From JBFXEO01 sp050180015 (GTDB lineage Bacteria; Bacteroidota; Bacteroidia; Bacteroidales; Tenuifilaceae): 21,216 nucleotides of DNA. The DNA lies in assembly GCA_050180015.1 (NCBI GenBank), contig JBFXEO010000023.1, forward strand, positions 1 through 21,216. Direction: 5' to 3'. The notes beneath the pieces were generated by a model. It had not been told where the DNA came from. It saw only the letters and a list, made by a program, of their open reading frames with translations, and did no database searches. The position numbers were made by a program, and so were the translations under genes. Numbering within the stretch: the first letter of the stretch is position 1; each line of letters starts with the position of its first letter. Below are positions 15,442-21,216 of this stretch, piece after piece.

Positions 15442-16746
15442 TTACGGTACGGCAAGTTCCCCGTGTTGTTCTAAATCTTTTCCTATATCCGATCTAAAAT
15501 ATTTTCCATCAAAATTAATGGTGCTTGCCGCTTTATACGATACCGCCAAGGCGCAATCAATGCTGTTCCCCAAGCCCGTGCAGGCAAAAACCCTGCCTCC
15601 GGATGTAGTTAATTTTTGATCCTGCTCCGTGGTTCCGGCATGAAAAACCAATGCATTTTCTACAGAATCAGTACCGTTAATATTTTTCCCTTTCCCGTAG
15701 CTATCCGGGTATCCACCCGAAACTAAAACTACCGTTGTTGCTACCTCGTCGTTTATTCCGATGGTTACCTTGCTCAGTTCCCCTCTGCCGCATAGCACAA
15801 GGAGTTCCAAAAAATCGCTGGTAATGCGGGGTATCACCACTTCAGCTTCGGGGTCGCCCATTCGAACGTTGTACTCAATAACAAAAGGGTCTCCGGCAAC
15901 ATTCATCAATCCAATAAAAATAAAACCGATGTAGGGAATTCCATCGGAGCGCAGCCCGTTGATGGTTGGCTGAATTATCCGTTTATCAACCTTATCCATG
16001 AAATCCCTGGTGGCAAAGGGAACGGGGGAAACGGCTCCCATTCCGCCGGTATTAGGGCCGGTATCGCCAACGCCAATGCGTTTGTAATCCTTTGCCTCCG
16101 GCAGGGTAATGTACGATTGACCATCGGTAATGACGAATACCGATAGCTCTATTCCCCTCAAAAATTCCTCTATCACCACCTTTTTGCCGGCATTGCCAAA
16201 TTTTCCGGCAAAAAATTCATTTAGCGCGGAGCAAGCTTCGTTGTACGAGTTTACTATTACAACGCCTTTGCCGGCGGCAAGTCCGTCGGCTTTAAGAACG
16301 TAGGGGGGGGCGAGCGTTTTAAGGAATTCTTGGGCTAAGTTTTTTTCGACAAGTGTAAACGTTTTATACGTGGCCGTGGGAATTCCATGCTTCTGCATAA
16401 ATGCTTTGGCAAAATCCTTGCTTCCCTCAAGCATAGCCCCTAGTTTTCGTGGCCCAATTACCGGAATATGGTTTACCAAGGTATCTTCTGCAAAAGAATC
16501 GCTTAATCCCCGAACCAGAGGTTCCTCGGGGCCCACCACAATTAGGTTGATTTGCTTGTCAACGGTAATTCGCTTAATGGTGTCAAAGTCGAGCGGATTA
16601 ACCGACAGATTTTCTCCAAGTTGGGCGGTTCCCGGGTTTCCGGGTGCAATGTAAAGTTTGTTGAGACCAGGACTTTGGCAAAGCTTCCAGGCAATCGCAT
16701 GTTCGCGTCCGCCAGAACCAATAAGAAGAACATTTATTCCGGACAT
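15442..16746 (-). CDS. purD: Phosphoribosylamine-glycine ligase (GAR synthetase)
   Basis: This 434-residue enzyme performs the second step of de novo purine synthesis: it ligates glycine to phosphoribosylamine with ATP hydrolysis. The N-domain begins with GSGGREHA (10-17), and APGNPGT (34-40) and VGPEEPLVRG (71-80) follow. The ATP-grasp part shows LKADGLAAGKG (151-161) with Lys152, and PNTGGMGA (231-238). The metal/substrate block EYNVRMGDPE (291-300) carries Glu291 and Asn293. The C-terminal domain has VVLVSGGYP and GGRVFAC. Length and motif order are normal. It leads a minus-strand operon with a membrane protein and an exonuclease, behind the best promoter match of the window. Regulation by a purine riboswitch is not evident: the predicted leader is only about 16 nt. 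Confidence 0.97.
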   Translation of the reverse strand: MSGINVLLIGSGGREHAIAWKLCQSPGLNKLYIAPGNPGTAQLGENLSVNPLDFDTIKRITVDKQINLIVVGPEEPLVRGLSDSFAEDTLVNHIPVIGPRKLGAMLEGSKDFAKAFMQKHGIPTATYKTFTLVEKNLAQEFLKTLAPPYVLKADGLAAGKGVVIVNSYNEACSALNEFFAGKFGNAGKKVVIEEFLRGIELSVFVITDGQSYITLPEAKDYKRIGVGDTGPNTGGMGAVSPVPFATRDFMDKVDKRIIQPTINGLRSDGIPYIGFIFIGLMNVAGDPFVIEYNVRMGDPEAEVVIPRITSDFLELLVLCGRGELSKVTIGINDEVATTVVLVSGGYPDSYGKGKNINGTDSVENALVFHAGTTEQDQKLTTSGGRVFACTGLGNSIDCALAVSYKAASTINFDGKYFRSDIGKDLEQHGELAVP

Positions 16747-16768
16747 GGCACCTAAATTTCTTTAGCGG

Positions 16769-16799
16769 CAAAGTTAACAATCGTTTTTAACAGGACAAG
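16769..16799 (-). promoter_or_regulatory. Promoter of purD
   Basis: On the minus strand, CTTG (16796-16799) is separated by 19 bp from TAACTTTG (16769-16776), an exact TAnnTTTG. The predicted start lies near 16762, giving a leader of about 16 nt. This is the best match to the Bacteroidota primary sigma consensus in the window. Confidence 0.65.
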
Positions 16800-16902
16800 A
16801 TTAAAAATGGTGGGTGGTTGCCAGAATTGTTTGAATTTCACGTTGTAATTTATGGGGCATCTGGGTAAATTTTCTATACTTTGTATCTAAATTAAAAGCT
16901 TT

Positions 16903-18384
16903 ATGCGGCTATCCCTAAAAAATGAATTCTCGCTTTATGCTGTTATTGTTTTCTTTTTGGCACTCTATGGCTGGGGGGCAAATACCAATAGCACAATTGA
17001 TGCCTGGGGTTATGCAGCTCAGGTTGCCAGCGGAAAGGAGTTGTTTCAGCCACATCACCTACTTTATAACGTTTTAGGGTACTGCTGGGTTAATGCAATA
17101 AATTCGGTATTTAATTTTGATTGTTTGGTATTACTCAAATTTCTCAATGCGGCGTTTGCGGTGCTATGCCTGTTGGTGCTGTTAAATATTTTACGGTATA
17201 TCGGCATCCAAAAACAGACTATTTTTTTACTGTTGATACTGGTTGGTGGGAGCTGGGGTATAATGCGATTTGCCACTGAGAACGAGGCTTACGTTGCTCC
17301 ATTGCTGTTTTCTTTGCTCGGTAGCTTATTCTACCACAAAGGGGTTAAAGAAAATTCCACCAATTTTTTTGTGGCCGGACTGCTGGCCGCGGTTGCTACG
17401 CTTTTTCACCAGGTGATGTTTTTCTGGTGGTTTGGCTTGCTGCTTGGGCTTTTCTATCGGCGTAAAATCAGAGAGTTAACGCTGTACATATTTCCGGCTA
17501 TAGCGGTGCCCATTATTTACTCTGCTGTAGTTTACCATCTTTACGGCACGTTCAGCATCAATTTGCTTTTCCGCTTTACATTCTCCGATTACTACAGCGG
17601 GGCGGCCAACGTTGGGCTTGGCGGAAAGTCTATCCTGCTATTGGGTATAGGAATTATTCGATCTTTTATTCAGATACACGGCTATATCATCCATCTTTTT
17701 GCCCATAGTTTTTGGTGGTGGATATGTGGAATAATGGGCATTGTAATGATCTTATTGGGCAAATTCTGGCTCATCAAAAAAGCCAAAGCTACCGTTGGTT
17801 CCGTTTTCTTCTTCGGGGTTTATTCAACGATTTTAATTTTACAGGCGATGTTTGCCCTGCTTTCTGATGGGAATGCAGAATTTTTAGCGATGATCCCCTT
17901 GCTCGCCGCCATTCTGCTGTCATTAACTCAACCTATCAGCAACCGTGCTTTGGGATTCATTGCTTCCGGGATGTTGATTTGGAATGTTACGCTTGGCCTG
18001 ATCCCCTTAAAGTATTTTACCCTTGATGGGAGCGAAATGGTAGTATCGCACATTCGAAGTAACAAAACGCCAGGCCAATCGGCATATATTCTACATAGTG
18101 TGCCAAGAATTGAAAACGAGCTTAATTACATTGGGCTTGGGGGTAAACCCATGCTTATAAAACCAACCGATTTGGTAAATGGATTAAGCGATAGTATTGC
18201 TAATCTTGTAAAGCAAGGATACGCTGTTTACACCGATGAATACCATCGGCCTGCAACGTTATCGCGGGAAACCATTGTGGGCGGTGATTCCCTGGATAAC
18301 CGCGTTTTCGACAAATTTAGCAAAACACCCACGGACTCGGTAAGCACGATTACCGGATGGTACTACCTGTACCGTATCGAGTAG
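16903..18384 (+). CDS. GT-C-like polytopic membrane protein (putative glycosyltransferase)
   Basis: This encodes 493 residues with about ten hydrophobic helices in the first 370 residues and a soluble C-terminal domain of about 120 residues. After the first helix comes an Asp in STIDAWGYAAQV (Asp33), at the place where GT-C enzymes (lipid-linked sugar donors) carry their catalytic Asp. A second loop motif is FQPHHLLYNVLGY (48-60), and ATENEAY (124-130) could supply another acidic residue. Family membership is by topology and these motifs; the exact acceptor and donor cannot be read. It is divergent from purD with a 156 bp gap, in which TATACTTTG at 16875-16883 is an imperfect -7 element. Its end overlaps the next gene by 35 bp, tail to tail. 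Confidence 0.78.
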   Translation: MRLSLKNEFSLYAVIVFFLALYGWGANTNSTIDAWGYAAQVASGKELFQPHHLLYNVLGYCWVNAINSVFNFDCLVLLKFLNAAFAVLCLLVLLNILRYIGIQKQTIFLLLILVGGSWGIMRFATENEAYVAPLLFSLLGSLFYHKGVKENSTNFFVAGLLAAVATLFHQVMFFWWFGLLLGLFYRRKIRELTLYIFPAIAVPIIYSAVVYHLYGTFSINLLFRFTFSDYYSGAANVGLGGKSILLLGIGIIRSFIQIHGYIIHLFAHSFWWWICGIMGIVMILLGKFWLIKKAKATVGSVFFFGVYSTILILQAMFALLSDGNAEFLAMIPLLAAILLSLTQPISNRALGFIASGMLIWNVTLGLIPLKYFTLDGSEMVVSHIRSNKTPGQSAYILHSVPRIENELNYIGLGGKPMLIKPTDLVNGLSDSIANLVKQGYAVYTDEYHRPATLSRETIVGGDSLDNRVFDKFSKTPTDSVSTITGWYYLYRIE

Positions 18385-19720
18385 CGGCCTTACTCCCCAG
18401 GCAGCGCCCAGCTAATTCGGGGATGGTTGTTGTCGCCGAAAAAATCAAGATAGGTATAAATGGCATCGAAAATCTTGATGCACCCAGCGGGCCGGTTGCC
18501 AATGCAATGTAGCCTACTAAAACTATAATAGCTAGCCTAACCCTAATGTCAATACTACTTTGCAGTGTAAATAATATCAACCCGGTGGTCTTTACCAAAT
18601 TCACGAAAGTAATAATTAGAATGGTTACCACTAAAAATATATTTTGGCGGAGCAGGTAACGCCATACACCCGCTAACCCACCGCTATTCAAGTAGTTTAA
18701 AAAACCCACCTCTCCCTTATTTTTTAAGCCCCAGAAGTTGGATAGATCGAATCGACCCGGATCGATAAAGAAACGTGCTACTCCTTTAAGGTGGAACCAA
18801 GAGTACCCCCAAAAATCTTTTTTGATAATTTCTTTCGATGATTTATTTAAGTAGCTAATCCTTTCAGGATAACTGCCCATTTCGGTGGTTTTAAGCAATT
18901 TAGCGTCCAGAACCGAATCCGCCATTTCGAACCCATAGCGCTGGGCATTAAAATAGTAGGTGTTATACTGTACCAGGTTAATTGTTTGAATACTCGAAAA
19001 TTGCCGGCAATCAGTTCGTTTATAGTTCCAAAATGAGTAAGCCTGAATGATGATGACGGGTATAATACCCAGCAGCAATGGTTTTGCAGATTTTTCCCTG
19101 AATGTAAAGTAACCCATGAATACTAAGTTAGGGTATATAAACAGGTACATTACCGGCTTCGTTAGGGCCAGCAGGCCAATAAGAATATTAAAGTAGAGCA
19201 GGTACCGTACTGATTTTTTCAGTAGAAATTGGATTGCCGAGTAAAAAGTTAAAGCAAAGATGAACTGGAAAATGGTTTCGGCCATTATAAAGTTGGCGTA
19301 AATCATTTGTGCCGGCGAGAGGATTAACAGGGTTAAGGAGAGCAAGTCATAGTTTGTGTTATAGCCCAGCTGAATAAAAGAGTGCCGGATAATTACTATT
19401 GATAGAATTGAAATTATTGACTGGGTGATAATTATAAGAATATCCGAAGAAGTAAATGCTTTAAAAAACGCGATGAATAAGGGATAAACAGGAGGCCGTT
19501 TCGTGTAAAGGCTGTAATCGGTACTTTTGCCGGTATCGCCACAGTAAAAATTACCTGTGTTTAAAATATTGTCAGCCTCTGTTAAATACTCCTGCGAATC
19601 TACCAGGTATAAATTTTTGTTCGCTATCTGAACCGATAGGAATGCCAAATGTATCAGGATTAGCAAAAGTAAAAAGTAGTTGCTTCTCCAGCGAGATAAT
19701 ACCGTAAAGTTTTCCGGCAT
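18350..19720 (-). CDS. GT39/ArnT-like glycosyltransferase
   Basis: This 456-residue multi-pass membrane protein resembles the ArnT/PMT (GT39, GT-C) group, which transfers sugars from a polyprenyl phosphate donor to a periplasmic acceptor. The first periplasmic loop has Asp41 in DSQEYL. Then TKRPPVYPLFIAF (73-85) matches the RPPxYPLF motif of this group, and MAET (146-149) supplies a conserved acidic position in the next loop. Helices continue to about residue 430. The target is unknown. It follows the universal stress protein gene by 17 bp on the same strand and may be co-transcribed with it. It is convergent with the other GT-C-like gene but shares little obvious sequence with it, so they are not recent duplicates. 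Confidence 0.85.
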   Translation of the reverse strand: MPENFTVLSRWRSNYFLLLLILIHLAFLSVQIANKNLYLVDSQEYLTEADNILNTGNFYCGDTGKSTDYSLYTKRPPVYPLFIAFFKAFTSSDILIIITQSIISILSIVIIRHSFIQLGYNTNYDLLSLTLLILSPAQMIYANFIMAETIFQFIFALTFYSAIQFLLKKSVRYLLYFNILIGLLALTKPVMYLFIYPNLVFMGYFTFREKSAKPLLLGIIPVIIIQAYSFWNYKRTDCRQFSSIQTINLVQYNTYYFNAQRYGFEMADSVLDAKLLKTTEMGSYPERISYLNKSSKEIIKKDFWGYSWFHLKGVARFFIDPGRFDLSNFWGLKNKGEVGFLNYLNSGGLAGVWRYLLRQNIFLVVTILIITFVNLVKTTGLILFTLQSSIDIRVRLAIIVLVGYIALATGPLGASRFSMPFIPILIFSATTTIPELAGRCLGSKAATRYGTGSTIR

Positions 19721-19737
19721 TTAGCGTCGTTTAAAAT

Positions 19738-20601
19738 CTAGTAATCGCCGCCCTGGGTGTTGAAACTTCCCATTATAAAAACTTCCCTGGGCGTTACGCT
19801 AAGAACTGGTATGGGACTTTTACTGAGCATTTGCTGGGCATAGCTGCCCAGCACAAAATCGCTTAGCGCAACATTTTGTTCCGTCATAATGCTAACCAAA
19901 TCGGCGTTTACATCCAACGCGTACTCAATGGTAATATCGGTAATGTTGTCGCCCCGCAGGCTGGCCGTTTGGAAGCGGATGTCGTGGTCTTTCAGGAAGT
20001 TGCAAACCTGCCGTGTGTACGCGTTAAGTTTTACGTCAATTTCGTCGGTTTGGAGGGTGGCCACTCCAATTACATGTACCTCGGCACCAAAGGTACGGGC
20101 AATTTCGGTAGTTACCGGAACTTTTTGGCGCGTGTCGGTAGAAATATCTATGGGAAGGATAATTTTTTGAATATCCCGGGGCATGGAGCCATGCCTTATG
20201 GTGATTACCGGGCAGTCCGTTGCCGATATAATGCGGAACGCGTTGCTGCCAATAAAAAATTCCTCGAAGCCCGACGCTCCATGGGTGGAGCAAATAATTA
20301 CAGAATCATCGAAAGCGTGAGCCTGATTTACCACCTCGCGGTAAATTTTACCCTTTTTCACGATGTAGGTTAGCTTGGCACTTTCAAGCATTTTGGGGGA
20401 ATACTCGGCAACCAGCTCATCGAACAAGCCTGTTGCATTTCTGTACTCTTCTTCAAACCGCCCGGGCGTAACATCCGTTGGATGCCTTTGCACGTACACC
20501 ATTTGAATATCGCAGTTAAACCGGTTTGCAAAGGTAATGGCCAACCTTAGTCCGTTTACCGATTCCTTGGAAAAATCGATGGGAACAATTATATGCTTCA
20601 T
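19738..20601 (-). CDS. Tandem UspA-domain universal stress protein
   Basis: This encodes 287 residues starting MKHIIVPIDFSKES. The open frame reaches 20664, but the promoter at 20629-20661 and the canonical Usp opening set the start here. Domain 1 covers about 1-137 and domain 2 about 144-270; both begin with I-x-x-P-I-D. Domain 1 keeps most of the ATP-binding signature (HG at 107-108, nine residues, then GS at 118-119), with the first Gly replaced by Ser. Domain 2 keeps only the final G-S (252-253), so it may not bind nucleotide. Such proteins are cytoplasmic and linked to stress or energy limitation. Substrates are not predictable. Confidence 0.93.
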   Translation of the reverse strand: MKHIIVPIDFSKESVNGLRLAITFANRFNCDIQMVYVQRHPTDVTPGRFEEEYRNATGLFDELVAEYSPKMLESAKLTYIVKKGKIYREVVNQAHAFDDSVIICSTHGASGFEEFFIGSNAFRIISATDCPVITIRHGSMPRDIQKIILPIDISTDTRQKVPVTTEIARTFGAEVHVIGVATLQTDEIDVKLNAYTRQVCNFLKDHDIRFQTASLRGDNITDITIEYALDVNADLVSIMTEQNVALSDFVLGSYAQQMLSKSPIPVLSVTPREVFIMGSFNTQGGDY

Positions 20602-20628
20602 GGTGCTAAGATTCTGGTTAGGTATTAG

Positions 20629-20661
20629 CAAAACTACATTAAATTTAAAGAAATACACAAA
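20629..20661 (-). promoter_or_regulatory. Promoter of the universal stress protein gene
   Basis: On the minus strand, TTTG (20658-20661) is followed after 21 bp by TAGTTTTG (20629-20636), an exact TAnnTTTG. The predicted start near 20622 leaves about 20 nt before the ATG at 20601. The 21 bp spacing is at the long end of the usual range. Confidence 0.5.
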
Positions 20662-20751
20662 CATTTTTGCAGAATACTTTAGGAAACCGTTGTAAGTGAA
20701 CGAGTGGCAGCATTATTCTCCAAAAAATTGTATAACGGTGTCTCTATATAT

Positions 20752-21216
20752 CTATTTAACCATCAAGTTTTCCTTGAAAATAGTAAGCCGTAACCAGCCA
20801 TAAACTTTTGCTATCAGGTAAAAAAACATCAACGTAATAACAATTGTGGCACCCGATGGTACATTCAGCCTGTAGGAAAATACAATGCCAAAGATTACGG
20901 AGATAAAGCTGATTGAGGCCGACATAAAAATTATCCGGCTAAACCGCTTGCTAAATAGGTTCGCAATGTTGGCGGGTATGGTATAGAGCGATATAAGAAG
21001 AACAATTCCTATGGCCCTAATGGAAAACACAATGGCCAGGGCAACCAGTACCTTTAAGGAATAGCCGATAAATTTTGCAGGAACATGTTGCGTTTGCGCG
21101 TAATCCTGATCGAACGCGATAAATAGAATAGGATTGTAGAATAGGCTAAAGAAAACAACCACGGCCAATGCCAAAATCAGTAACAGTTCAATGTCGAAAT
21201 ATGAAATGGTGAGTAT
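20752..21216 (-). CDS. Metal ABC transporter permease, ABC-3 family (partial, C-terminal part)
   Basis: The frame is open to the window edge and gives 154 residues ending in ENLMVK; the start lies beyond 21216. The sequence matches the C-terminal half of ZnuB/MntB/TroC permeases: F-D-x-D-Y-A-x-x-x-x-V-P (about residues 34-46 of this fragment), then R-x-x-G-I-V-L-L-I-S-L-Y-T-I-P-A, then helices containing SYRLNVPSGATIV. It would form the membrane channel for zinc, manganese or iron import together with an ATPase and a binding protein, expected upstream outside the window. Which metal it carries cannot be told. The 150 bp between its stop and the stress-protein start contains no clear terminator. 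Confidence 0.88.
   Translation of the reverse strand: MLTISYFDIELLLILALAVVVFFSLFYNPILFIAFDQDYAQTQHVPAKFIGYSLKVLVALAIVFSIRAIGIVLLISLYTIPANIANLFSKRFSRIIFMSASISFISVIFGIVFSYRLNVPSGATIVITLMFFYLIAKVYGWLRLTIFKENLMVK

Noticed and set aside
16747..16902. Purine riboswitch upstream of purD
   Set aside because: The promoter match puts the transcription start about 16 nt before the ATG, which leaves no room for an aptamer, and no typical purine-riboswitch core is visible.
19876..20373. 165-codon open frame on the + strand
   Set aside because: It lies entirely antisense to the universal stress protein gene, whose domains and promoter are clear. The + frame has no family signature.
1..21216. CRISPR array, insertion sequence, prophage, tRNA or toxin-antitoxin locus
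   Set aside because: I looked for regular direct repeats with spacers, transposase motifs, tRNA T-loop/anticodon patterns and small paired genes on both strands and found none. The short 21 bp repeats near 10840-10880 encode coiled-coil heptads of the sensor phosphatase.

Overview
The window looks like an ordinary chromosomal segment of a Bacteroidota bacterium, most likely a Bacteroidales/Marinilabiliales-type lineage. The reasons are moderate base composition, several upstream sites matching the Bacteroidota promoter (TTG/TTTG, about 19-21 bp, then TAnnTTTG), and family-typical genes: a Y_Y_Y/SpoIIE sensor phosphatase, a DUF6427-type membrane protein beside purD, an ABCG-like transporter with a TerB-like N-terminus, and a tandem UspA protein. 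The genus call is inference. No CRISPR array, transposase, tRNA, rRNA, phage gene or recognisable defence operon was found.

Layout. Positions 1-129 hold the last codons of a + strand gene and a strong intrinsic terminator. Positions 143-1900 (minus strand) hold a secreted FecR-like protein, an MmcQ/YjbR protein and a YraN-type putative nuclease; the last two are a tight pair. Positions 1963-3511 hold a convergent pair, a DUF4412-like exported protein and an LD-carboxypeptidase, whose coding ends overlap by 35 bp. Positions 3715-9946 (minus) hold a 1027-residue ABC transporter, a lipoprotein of unknown function and DNA primase DnaG. Positions 10071-13496 hold a large sensor phosphatase. Positions 13497-13890 are a hairpin-rich non-coding stretch that includes a copy of what looks like a dispersed REP-like repeat.

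Positions 13891-16746 (minus) form a likely operon purD - DUF6427-type membrane protein - DEDDh exonuclease behind a good promoter. Positions 16903-19720 hold two unrelated polytopic GT-C-type glycosyltransferase-like proteins facing each other, again with a 35 bp coding overlap. Positions 19738-20601 encode a tandem universal stress protein, and 20752-21216 hold the C-terminal part of a ZnuB/MntB-type metal ABC permease cut by the window edge.

The genes are mainly housekeeping: replication priming, purine synthesis, murein recycling, metal uptake and stress response. The less ordinary ones are the large transporter with an unusually long predicted extracytoplasmic domain, the one-component phosphatase with a basic insertion in its propeller, the paired GT-C proteins, and the structured gap at 13.5-13.9 kb. 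I did not find a convincing new multi-gene system; the findings are leads of modest strength.
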